A DNA stretch of 64,000 nt. Source: Cornus controversa (Eukaryota; Streptophyta; Magnoliopsida; Cornales; Cornaceae). The DNA lies in contig CM048845.1 in NCBI GenBank assembly GCA_026545225.1, positions 64,297,033-64,361,032 of the forward strand. Direction: 5' to 3'. Below, piece after piece: positions 25,610 through 36,331 of the stretch (within the stretch, counting starts at the first letter, position 1; the number at the start of each line of letters is the position of its first letter). The notes below the pieces were generated by a model. The model did no database searches and was not told the DNA's origin. It saw only the letters and a list, made by a program, of their open reading frames with translations. The position numbers and the translations under genes were made by a program.

Positions 25610-27723
25610 CCTATTGACTCAGAACCAATTGCAATTTCAACAATCAATCCAAAATCAATTGAGTCAACTTACTTCTGTTCTAACTGAAAGACAGAGGGGT
25701 ACTTTGCCTAGCCAACCTGAAATCAATCCTAAAAACAAAGGGGTTAATCTCATAGAATCTTCTTCTGCCACTGACCAATCAAATGGCCATGTGAATTCAT
25801 CACAACACTTCGGTCAGGAAAGCAAATAGATAATAAGGTTGAGCTACTCACTCAAGATGAGACTGCACCATTTGAGTCTCCCCTATCCAACTCTCCCAGA
25901 GCCAAGAAAGCCCATAGTCCTCAGACTGACACTACCACTCTTAAGCCGTATGCTCCACCTGCATCCTTTCCTTCTAGACTAGTCAATAATAAAAAGGATT
26001 CGCAATACAGTGAGATCTTAGAGATTTTTCAGAATCTCCAGATTAATATTCCATTTCTCACTGCCATTAAGCAAATCCCTTCTTATGCAAAGTTTATTAA
26101 GGACTTAGTCAAGAGGAAAACCAATATCCCAAAGGAAGCCTTCATAGCCCAACATTGCTCTTCTTTCCTACAAAACCAAGTCGTGGTCAAACATAAAGAT
26201 CCTGGCAGTCCGACTGTCCTTTGTAGGATAGGAAAAAATTTTGCTGATCAGGCCTTGTTGGATCTAGGTGCTAGTGTGAACTTGTTACTTTATTTAGTCT
26301 ACCAAGAGTTAGGGTTGAATAATTTGAGGAAAACTGATGTTAGAATTCAATTAGCTGATCGATCAGTTAAGATTCCAAGGGGTATAATTGAGGATGTAAT
26401 TGTTAAAGTGGCTGATTTTTATTACCCTGTAGATTTCATCGTGCTAGATACCCAACCCACTCAAGGTAAACAAATTCCAATCATTTTAGGTCGACCATTC
26501 TTAGCTACAGCCAATGCATTGATCAATTGTAGGAATGGTAACATGACCTTGACCTTTGGTAACATGAAAGTGGAAGTCAATGTGTTTAGTTTGATGAAAC
26601 AACCCCCCGACTCAGATTCTTTTGAAGATGTTTGTCTTATTGAGTCGTTTACCACACACGCTTTTGAGCATTCCTACCCTGAGGATCCACTCCAACAGTG
26701 TTTAGCCCATTTTAGTGCTGATTTCGATGAAGATAACTATATTAGTGAAGTCAATGCTTTGCTAGATTCCACTCCAATCTCTGACACACCAAAATATAGG
26801 TCCCAATTTGAACCATTGTCTTTGTCGAATGCCACTGCATCTGAAAATGTCAGGAAGCCTCCTAGAGTCGAATTAAAGCCTCTACCTGCGACTTTAAAAT
26901 ATTTATACCTAGGTGAGTCTGAAACATTTCCCGTGGTGATAGCTTCTGATTTAACTGAGGATCAGGAAAACCAACTAATTGAGGTTCTTAGGGCGAATAA
27001 GGAAGTAATAGGTTGGTCAATTGACGACATCAAAGGTATTAGTCCTTTCGTGGTCCAACATCACATTCACTTAGAGGACGATGCTAAAACCTGTCGACAA
27101 CCTCAGAGGAGACTTAACCCCAATTTAAAGAAAGTTATTCGTGCTGAAGTTATCAAACTTCTAGATGCCAATATCATCTATCCCATCTCTGATAGCCAAT
27201 GGGTAAGTCCAATCCAAGTTGTCCCTAAGAAGTCTGGCATCACTGTTGTTGCCAATGACAATAATGAGTTGGTTCCTACTCGTGTCCAAACTGGATGGCG
27301 AGTTTGTATAGACTATAGGAAGCTTAACAGTGTGACTAGGAAGGATCATTTCCCTCTACCTTTTGTTGACCAAATGTTAGAGAAATTAACTGGTCAGACA
27401 TACTATTGCTTTTTAGATGGTTACTCTGGCTATAACCAGATTCCCGTCCACCCCGATGACCAAGACAAGACAACTTTCACCTGTCCATTTGGCACATTTG
27501 CTTATCGTCGCATGCCCTTTGGGTTATACAATACACCAGCCATATTTCAGAGGTGCATGATGAGTATCTTTCAGGACATGGTTGACAAATTTCTAAAAAT
27601 CTTTATGGATGACTTCTCTGTCTTTGGTTCATCTTTTAAGCAATGCCTACACCATCTTACTCTAGTGCTTCAACGTTGTCGTGACACTAACCTAGTTCTT
27701 AACTGGGAAAAATGTCACTTGAT
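25610..27723 (+). other. Protease and reverse transcriptase region of the fold-back Athila element
   Basis: From 26183 the frame shows a retropepsin-like motif (LLDLGASVNLL, with LGAS in place of the usual TGAS, a common variant in this group), then ILGRPFLATANALI. Reverse transcriptase follows: WRVCIDYRKLNSVT, DGYSGYNQIPVHP, FGTFAYRRMPFGL and the catalytic FMDDFSVFG. A linker with glutamine-rich words precedes it from 25610. The match stops where another LTR begins at 27734. Confidence 0.9.
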
Positions 27724-27733
27724 AGGCGTTGAA

Positions 27734-30700
27734 TGTTACGCATTCTAGCCTCTTAACTTATGTATTTTATTCTCTTAGTGATAGATTATTTTGTGATTTT
27801 ACTTTGTTTTAGTGTTTTCTGTATTTTCAGGGCCTTAATGATTATTTCAGTTAAAACCAGGATTTTGGACTTTTAAAGAAGACATCCAAGATGGTGAGAT
27901 GAAGCTTACATCAAGGAGATTCACTCAACCATTTATTTCAACTCAAATCAGCCCAAGAAAGAGGTCCAAGAGATTTACAAATGCTTAAGAAGGTTTCGGG
28001 CCTGAAGCCCAAATCTGCGCATAATACAGTCTTAATCCCGTTTTGGAAAATGGACCAGAAGTATTATTTTTGAGCCTCAAATCGACATTATTTTTTCATA
28101 AAGTTGAACGAAATTTGATTCTGCACACTTTTGTATTTCACGAAAATTTCGTAAATCGGACTTCTAGTGGGTCAAAAGTTGGGCCGAAGTTAGCAGGAAA
28201 AACCCACCTGATTAGTGCTGCGGGAAACCCTAATTTATTCCTAATTGGATTAGGACTTTAGTGTATTCTCTTGGGGGAATAAAGTGAAGACTTGGAGGCT
28301 GGATTGAGGGAGAGATTAGACAGAGAGAACAGAGCTTGGAGAGTCTGAGAGGGCTGAGAAGAGAACAGAAACATATTGCAGAGCCATTGGAGAACAAAGT
28401 CATACGCGTAATTCAGAAAGATGATGTTTTCTTCCTCAACAGTTGAAGCTTCATCTTCTACCATGAGCGGCTAGTTCATCCACTAGGGTTTTGATGTAGC
28501 CCTAACAAAGCATCAATGGTTTGATTGTTTTAATTATTGGGGACCTTTATATACATGCATAGATTGTGTAATTCAGAGGATTCTTATTATAGAATTGAGC
28601 AATAAAAGTCTTGTAAATTCAGTTTCAATGATTTCTTATCTTGTCTTAGATATTTAGTTGTTATTATTGAACTCAATCTCTCTTGTTTTCTGTGATCATG
28701 AGAGAGATTATTACACAATGGTAATCACTGAATATATTGTTATGAGCTTTGATGGATTATGCCTAGAGAAGATGAACCATACTGCACCCTAGATTAGAGT
28801 AGTTAGGCAGATGGCCCATGCCAATCGAAGATAGTCCATGGCTTAGCCTTAATCATATGTTATCTTCTTGACGGATGAAGGTGAGCTTGTAGCCACCGAC
28901 ACCACTTATGCATGATGTAATTCCCTATAGTTGATTCAATTGACCATTGATTGTGGAGTTAGTGGTGAAGTCAAACACCCTAGATTTCTCTCCTATTATC
29001 TTCACTATCTTATTTATCTTTGATTTATTTTATTTTACTTTTTAATTAATTTAGTTTAAAAATCAGAATTCTTCTCTTATAAATTTAATTAAAGTTAATT
29101 CCGTATTCCAACTCATCAGACCATAATCCCTGAGGTACGATACCCCTTTCGATAGCCCTATTCTGCAAGGAATTCGTTCTATTGCGAAGTGTGAAAATTT
29201 TTAATTGATATATTTTTGAGTCACACTCACACACGAATCAATTTTTGGCGCCGTTGCCGGGGATTATCTATTTGATTGACTGGATTTTACAGAATTAGTT
29301 TTAATTGAATTTTTAATTTAGGAAATTTTTATATTTTATTTTTAATTTCGTTTTTGTTTTCTTTTCAGGTGCTTTTGGCTACTATATGCAAGGTCGTCGT
29401 TCTGTAGCTGATCCTTTGATACCTCTTGATCTTGAGCCTGAACGTACTCTGAGACAACAGAGGAACATCCTTGTTGATACCATTGAGCAAGAGGAAGAAA
29501 CAATTGAAGACATGGCAGAAGAGAGGAATAACAACCTTATTCCTAATGCTGATGGAGAAAGAGCTAGATTGCTTAGGGACTACTATATTCCTGAGACATA
29601 TACCTCGCCAGCAGGTTTTCAACTGCCCAATGTCACAGCACAGAATTATGAGATCAAGTCCAGCATTATTCAGATGCTACCATCTTATTTTGGGCTGACT
29701 CAAGAAGACCCTTACAAGCATCTGGATGACTTCATTGAAGTGTGCTCAACTACAAAAATTCACAACTTCTCTGAAGATGCTTTCAAAATGAGACTTTTTC
29801 CATTCTCTCTGAAAGACAAAGCAAAGTATTGGTTCAATTCTCTACCGGCTGGTTCTATCACGACTTGGACTCAGATGCAACATGAGTTTCTCAAGAAATA
29901 TTTTCCGATAGGGAAGACCAATCAGTTCAGACGTGCTATCACTGGTTTCTCCCAACATGAGGGGGAATAATTTTATGAGACATGGGAAAGATTCAAGGAC
30001 CTTCTTAGGAAGTGTCCCCATCATCAAGTTCCTAAGTGGCAACTAGTGCAGAGTTTTCATGAAGGGCTCACAAAAGCCAACAGACAGATGGTTGATGCGT
30101 CGTGTGGAGGTACTTTTATGTTGAAGAGTGAAGAAGAGGCATGGACCTTATTTGAAAATCTTAGTGAGAACTCTCTGTAACATGTGTCCTCTACTCGTTC
30201 TAACAGACCTTCCACTACAAGGAAGACTGATGGAATTTATGAGGTTGGTGCTTCAGAAGCTATGCCAACTGACATTGATTTAATTACACAGAAGGTAGCA
30301 GCAATTATGGCTGCCAATCAAACTCCTTCTGCTTCAAATTCTACATTGCTAGGCCCTTGTGAGTTTTGCTCTAGTCCTATGCATAATGTGAGCAATTGTC
30401 CTTCAATGGGGCAATTTTCTGATGTTCAACAAGAGCAAGTTCAATTCAAGTCCTACATCATCCGAAAGATTATTTTCTTCAATTGGTGATTATTAAACAA
30501 GAATTGAACATTGATCATCATCAACTTCAACATCAAATTGGATCAAAAATTACTAGTTTTCAAAGGAAGTTCTCACTTTTTCAAGTTCAACATCAAAGTA
30601 AGTGAAGATTTTCTTTGAAGAAATTGTTCAATTCTTTTTGAGGGCTTTTGAAGACCAAGTTTGGGGGATCAATTTGGTGCATTCACTTGTTCAATTTGGG

Positions 30701-32420
30701 TGGAAAAATTGCCGAAAAAAGGAGGTTGAAGGTTACAAAAGAATTGTGCACGCCAAGTGTTCAATTTAATTCTTCAACCACACTTTTTCTACTTCTATGG
30801 CACCAAAGAGAGCAAGTCACCGAGGTGCTTCAAGTTCACGTAATCCTCGCCGAGCGAGGCATGATCCGACCACAGGTTCTTCACGATCTCGCCGAGAAGG
30901 TATTCAAGAGAGATGGCATCCAAGGGCATTGAACTTTGAAACCACGTTTGACATAGCCGAACTTTATGGTATGTTTCCCGAGACACGATGGGGGATTTCC
31001 GACATCCGTCGTCGTCGGTCGGCATCCATTTTTGTTCCACTCTCATCTACTATTTACCCGAGGCTTGTCAAGGTATTTTATCAGAACTTAATGCCGACAC
31101 CTGATGAGCGGGATGTGCTTACTTCTTCCGTAGATGGAACAATAGTTCGAGTGGACATGTCATCCATTGCCATTGCCATGGGTTGTCCTCATGAGTGACC
31201 AGATGATTTATCTCATATCTATACTCCTCTACCCGACAAGTTATCAGTGGGCAATGTGGTTGCACGTTTGTGTGCCAACCAATTTTTTGGGCCGAAAAGG
31301 AATGCAGCTTCTAAGTCTTCAATGCCAAATCATTTATGGTTCCTTGACGCTGTTCTACTCAAGAATGTATGTCCAATTGGACATAAAACCGAAAGACGTC
31401 AAGAGTTCCTCAGAGCCTTATATGCCATACATTTTGGGCATTGGCTGTCATTTCCACAGAATGTCTGGGGCCAGATGGAGAAGTTCTATTCCAAGGTTGT
31501 AGCCAAGGCACCAGACAGTGCAAGTGACTGGGAGTTTTCATTCCTTACTATTATTCACCAGTTGCTTGTGGCACAGGGGTATGCAATCCATGAGGATGAG
31601 CTTGCCTCTCCACGTGATCATCATTATGGCACGCATGACTGGAATTTGAGCCGATCACATATGCATCAGAGAGTCATAGCGGCGCCTGGTGAGGTATCTC
31701 GTTTGGCCCAGGGAGAAGAGAATATAGATATACCACAACCGGTGGAAGATCCAGAGGAGATGGAGGCTGAGGAAGAGGAGGTGCATGCACAGGCTGGTGG
31801 CCATGATTCAATATTTAGAGGGGCAGATTGCTGGGTTAACAGCCCAGTTTGGCACCCTACAGACAGAGGTATCCACACAGTTTGGTGCAATGAGAACTGA
31901 GATGGCAGATCACTTTCGTGACACTCGCCAAGAGCAACTAGAGATGAGGAGGATGATGCGTGCACTGATGCGTCAAGCAAACTTGGATCCGGATGCTCAG
32001 TCACCACCACATCCTTGACAGGAAGGTAACCATCTTTTGTATTTTATTTTATTCTTAATTTTTATTTTTCTTTTTAATTTTATTTTTCTTTCTGTAGTTA
32101 GATTTTTATTATAAAAAAAAAAAAAAATTTAATTTTTTTTAGGATTTTTCTCTTTCATATTTATTTTCACCCATACTATTTCACTTGATCTTTGGGGTAT
32201 AGTGGTTTGGTTTGTTTTGACAGGTTCTAACATCCAAATTTGGGGGAGTGCTTTCATTGCCTTCATGCTCGTGGTGTACTCTATTTTCTTTCCACTACTC
32301 TGGATTTCTGGTAACATCGTTCTTACTCTTCTCTATGCTTTAATTGGGTGTCCATTGAGGACAATGTACAGTTTAAGTTTGGGGGTGAGGCGATGCCTAT
32401 TTTTATGCTTTATTGGGTGT
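27734..32420 (+). mobile_element. Second Athila-type element, partial, inside the first
   Basis: A candidate LTR (27734-29240, TGTTACGCA to ACGAATCA) is followed by the primer site TGGCGCCGTTGCCGGGG (29246-29262). Next is a gag with DPYKHLDDFIEVC, MRLFPFSLKDKAKYWFNSL and FLKKYFPIGKTNQFRRAI (29386-30180). Then comes an extra coding region and two polypurine-like tracts (TTTGGGGGAG near 32240, TTTGGGGGTG near 32380). No pol and no second LTR were recognised. The right border is placed where the host element's integrase words resume (about 32420). It is incomplete and inactive. Confidence 0.75.
30797..31950 (+). other. Athila-associated extra ORF region (putative plant transposon protein domain)
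   Basis: The frames read FETTFDIAELYGMFPETRWG, then CANQFFGPKRN, PNHLWFLDAVLLKN, GHKTERRQEFLRALYAIHFGHWL and a glutamate-rich tail. This matches my memory of the domain annotated in plants as 'putative plant transposon protein' (Transposase_32), often found in the env position downstream of pol in Athila elements. Its role is unknown. The region is broken. Confidence 0.75.
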
Positions 32421-33239
32421 CCATGGGTAGAAGCATTAGCCACTAAGACAGCCGACCATAGAATTGTGGTGAATTTTTTGAAAGACTTAATTTTGCCTAG
32501 ATTTGGTGTACCTCGAGCCATAATTAGTGATAATGGTTCCTATTTTTGCAACAAAGTCTTTGCAAGTTTAATGTCTAAATATGAGATCACCCACAAAGTG
32601 GCCCTATCTTATCACCCACAAACCAATGGTCAGGCTGAGGTATCCAATAGGGAGATCAAACATATCTTAGAAAAAATGGTTAACCCCACAAGGAAGGACT
32701 GGAGTCTCCGCCTCCAAGATGCTTTGTGGGCATATCGTACTGCTTATAAGACTCCTATAGGAATGTCTCCATATCGCTTAGTCCATGGCAAAGCATGTCA
32801 CTTACCTGTCGAACTTGAACACCGTGCTTATTGGGCTATCAAGGCCATGAATTTTAACTATGATAAAGTCGGAGAGCGTAGGTCACTTCAACTCGATGAG
32901 TTGGAGGAAATCAGAAATGATGCCTACGAGAGTTCGAAGATTTATAAAGCTAAGACCAAATTGGAACATGACAAACAAATTCTGAGAAAAGATTTCTCCC
33001 CAGGCCAGAAGGTTCTTCTGTATAACTCTCGTCTTGAATTGTTTCCTGGGAAGTTGAGGTCACGATGGTCTGGTCCATACTATGTCCACCAAGTAGCTAG
33101 TCATGGTGCTATTGAGGTTCAAGATCCTAAAAATGGAAAGTTATTCAAAGTTAATGCTCAACGTATAAAGCCTTTTCTTGAGTTGGAGGCTCGTGAAATT
33201 GAAAATGTTTTCCTTGTCGATCCAATCTATCTCGATTGA
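32400..33239 (+). other. Integrase region of the fold-back Athila element
   Basis: [19 protein letters not shown] is followed by [17 protein letters not shown] (core aspartate), [17 protein letters not shown] (core glutamate context), [19 protein letters not shown], and a C-terminal [29 protein letters not shown] segment. It continues the pol of the element whose reverse transcriptase ends near 27723. Confidence 0.9.
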
Positions 33240-34145
33240 TCTTTTTGGGGTACTATCTCTTTTGCGTCTGGCTGAAGACGTTAAACTTAGCGCTCTTGGG
33301 AGGCAACCCTGCCGGTTGATTTTAGAGTTTTGTAACTGTTTAGTTGTGTTGCTACTTAGTTTAGGATTTTTTGTAAACTCTATTTGGATATGTTTATATT
33401 CTATTTGGGGTACGGTCTTTGATTAATATGGTTCTAAATCATTTAGTCTATATTATTATGCATTGCATATTTGTAGGGATTGTACTTCTACCACACCAGA
33501 ACAATTAAGGTAATTTGTTCCAATATTTTTCTATCTGTCTTCAGCGATACATTGTTACTATACTTTTAACACTAGGGACAGTGTTGTATTTTGTTTGGGG
33601 ATGGGGTAGATTTATCAAAATGCATTTTTTTTTTAAATCTTTTGATCCAAAATAGAGTCATTTTTAAAAAAAAAAAAAAAAATTTTTGGCAGTATAGTTC
33701 CTTTATAATGATGATATTGGATTAACTTATGATCCGTTTCATGAAATCCAAAGAGATGTTAATGTTTTGATCTAAATTGAACTTGTTATTAGGGTAATAT
33801 AATGATAGACATTATTGCATCACAGGCATTTAAAAGCAGAAATATTTTTTGCACAAAAGTCGAACTTTGCAATTCGAATTGAAAAGTGAGTAATCTCCTG
33901 ATAATCTGGAAGATCTAATAGTAGAGACTTAGACCGTGTGAGCTTTCGTGCCTTTCACTTTTGTAGAGAATTTTTATGCTAACTCCAAGTCACAAGATGA
34001 CTCAATTTTCTTGGATACCGTATAAAAAATCGTTGGTAGTCTCATTATCTTTCATTTTGGTTGATCATTGAGAATGAAATCACTTCGAGTTAAGAGAAAC
34101 ATAGGCCAAAAAAAAAAAAAACCATCATATTTTTTTTTCAATGAA

Positions 34146-34178
<33 letters not shown>

Positions 34179-35045
34179 AAGAAGAAAAAGAAAAAAAGAA
34201 ATGAAGAAGACAAGTTTTCCCTTTGAGATATTTTGAAGACTCATCACTTCCAAAAACATTCACCTACAGCCCAATACTAATCACCACCTGTAAGATTTAT
34301 GGAAAGATATGATAGTGGGTAATAAGTAAGCAGGCGCTATGGTGGGTAACTCGACATTCTCCCAAAAGTGATCAACATTCCTATCATGAGACTTTTCTAT
34401 TTATATGTATCGGTTTTTCATATTAGTATGTGAGCTTGCTTTTACTTTGGAAACAAAGTTTCTACTCACATACAACTGAGAGAAACAGTTAGCCAAATCT
34501 CCGAAAGTTGTTCTTTTAGAGAGATATTTACCTGTGAGATTTGAAGTCAAAACGTCTTTTTCTTCTAGTGACTTGGGAATTACATTACTTGAATTTGAGG
34601 ATGGCTTTTTGTCGACTTCACACACATTCACTCTGCTTCTAGGTTACTTGTGGATGATTTTTCCTTGATTTTTATTGTTATAACACCCTAGTAGCTTGTT
34701 GTATATGAGGAACTTATCAATTTCATTTCTTATTTTTCATGTTTCATGGATATACAGGAGATTCTCTGAACAATAGGGGAAATTACTGCCTTAAAACAAC
34801 TCTTCTTTGTAATAGTTAGAAAGTTTGTGGGTACCTTCACTGCAAACCCTCACGAGACTATAGCTCGTCCACTAGGGGTAACCTAGGGGTTTAAGGCCTT
34901 ATTGCATATGGTAAATGCAATCGAGAACAGCCTACGAAAGTGGCACATCTTTAGTTAGGAGTTAAATAAAAGTAACAGTTTTGTACACTAATTTCTTTTG
35001 CTTGTATTTGCTAGAGGACTAGCAAAAGCTCGTTTGGGGGTAATT
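33240..35045 (+). other. 3' non-coding part of the fold-back Athila element, with A-rich tract
   Basis: No gene is seen. It contains TTTGGGGATGGGG near 33590, an extremely A-rich segment at 34105-34200, and the final polypurine tract before 35046. Several short open frames here have no family resemblance. Confidence 0.7.
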
Positions 35046-35450
35046 TGATAAGTGCACAAAACTTGCTATTTTATATTCTAAAATAAGTTTTTAATTCATC
35101 TTTTATTTTATTTAAAGGTTCTTATCTTTGCATTTTATGTTTTATAGGGGTTGATTTCCAAATAAGAAGAAAAGCAGCAAAAGATGACTAAAAAGGATAT
35201 ATATAGCCAAAGATGAACATAAGAAGAATTGTAGGAGAGATGGTATTCTGTGCAATCTACTTCACAAGAGGTCTCAAGTTCATCTTTGGCTATATATATC
35301 ATTTTTAGCCCTCTTTTGCTGTTTTTCTTCTTATTTGGAAATCAACATCTATAAAACATAAAATGCAAAGATAAGAACCTTTAAATAAAATAAAAGATGA
35401 ATTAAAAACTTATTTTAGGATATAAAATAGCAAGTTTTGTGCACTTATCA
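35046..35450. repeat. Right fold-back end: inverted arms around a 58-bp spacer
   Basis: 35046-35219 and 35278-35450 are near-perfect reverse complements, starting TGATAAGTGCAC and ending GTGCACTTATCA. The spacer with GAATTGTAGGAGAGATGG also occurs between the left arms at about 21957-22018. Confidence 0.95.
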
Positions 35451-35455
35451 TAAGT

Positions 35456-36034
35456 CTCAGTTTGAGATTGAACTGGTACGAAGAGTTAGATGTTTGAACT
35501 TGAGAGGCCCATGAGTGTGAGCCAGTTAATCTTTCACTATTCACCCCATTTCCCTCGCTCTTAAGTGGGTGTTGGAAAGCAAGGCTTGACAATTTTAGAA
35601 CATAGCAACAGATTACATGAAGCTCAAAATCCCTCATTTTTTTCTTTTCTTGCATTTCTAGTGAACCAAACAAAGGATACAAAAAAGTAATAGGAAATCA
35701 AATGAGCTTCTTTACCAATAATTTTTAACTTTTTAAGGGAAAAGAAAAGAAAAGAAACAAAAGACATAATGAGAATAAATAAAACCTCAAACCTCTTAAA
35801 ACCAAATCAACCAAGGTGAAGAAGAAAACATAAGTTCATGAGATTAGATATGTCAAATAGAGTTCATGAATCAAAGAAGAAGAATAGAGAGAGTGCGCTA
35901 ATTGGAGCGCGTGGTGGATGGTAGGTTCGTAAGATTGTCTTGCCGTCTTGCAATTCTTGGTTGGGTCTCTAACGGCTAAAGAGTGAGTAGTGAGAATGTG
36001 AGATTAAGATTTAGGGCTAGGGTTTCATTACATG

Positions 36035-36068
<34 letters not shown>

Positions 36069-36229
36069 CTTATGTATATAAGGGTATGTTAGTAATTTTG
36101 CTATCTAAATAGGGGCGGTACGACCTTCCCCGTCCCGAACCCGTGTGGGTTTTTTTCACTAAAACCCATCCCCGCCCAAATCTCATAAACGAGCCCTCAA
36201 AACCGAGATGGGGAAAATTTTTATCCCTA
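35456..36229. other. Right part of the Tekay-like LTR and right end of the hAT element
   Basis: No gene is seen. The first 150 bp may finish the LTR interrupted at 21057. From about 36100 the GGGGCGG/CCCCGTCCCG words belong to the hAT end. A (TA)n tract lies at 36041-36064. Confidence 0.5.
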
Positions 36230-36331
36230 ATTAGCCTTGCTAAATATCTAAAGCAGCTCATTGATTGAAGTTGAAGGTTGAATAAGCCTATTTTTAATTT
36301 CCAAAATTAGTTGTTCTATCTGCCTTTGCAT
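36230..36331 (-). pseudogene. PDS5-like segment 1 (N-terminus, next to hAT end)
   Basis: From an ATG at 36331 (minus) the 34 codons read with IEQLILEIKNRLIQPSTSINELL, against EEQLxEAGNKLLxPPSSxDELL at the start of plant PDS5A-like proteins. The stretch ends at the hAT insertion, and segment 2 resumes on the other side (KVDHFL). One in-frame TAG occurs in this host-derived piece, near the hAT junction. The similarity is short but lies in the right order, spacing and strand relative to segments 2 and 3. Confidence 0.7.

Larger units (their letters stand above)
21058..35450 (+). mobile_element. Athila-type Ty3/gypsy element with fold-back (inverted-repeat) ends
   Basis: An exact 5-bp duplication TAAGT lies at 21053-21057 and 35451-35455. 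The termini are TGACGAGTG (left) and CACTTATCA (right). The left end is an inverted pair, 21058-21827 against 22266-23033. The right end is another inverted pair, 35046-35219 against 35278-35450. A tRNA-Asp-type primer site TGGCGCCGTTGCCGA starts at 23036, and a polypurine tract (TTTGGGGGTAATT) precedes 35046. Inside, in plus orientation, are gag, protease-RT and integrase, with another Athila-type element inserted between the last two. Coding parts are broken at several points. This end structure is unusual; see findings. Confidence 0.85.
18386..36229. mobile_element. hAT-type DNA element, itself filled by retroelements
   Basis: The ends are TAGGGATGGCAATAGGGGCGG (left, first 21 bases abbreviated here to its start TAGGGATGG) and, reversed from the right, TAGGGATAAAAATTTTCCCC. 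The interior flanks are rich in GGGGCGG/CCCGCCC words typical of this plant hAT group. The flanks ATCAACTT (18378-18385) and ATTAGCCT (36230-36237) match at 5 of 8, and all three differences are transitions, as expected for an old methylated duplication. Both sides continue the same PDS5-like coding piece, which independently proves the insertion point. No transposase was recognised in 18386-18744 or 35600-36229. Confidence 0.75.

Noticed and set aside
29365-29622. Minus-strand open frame opposite the second gag
   Set aside because: It is a shadow of the plus-strand gag region.
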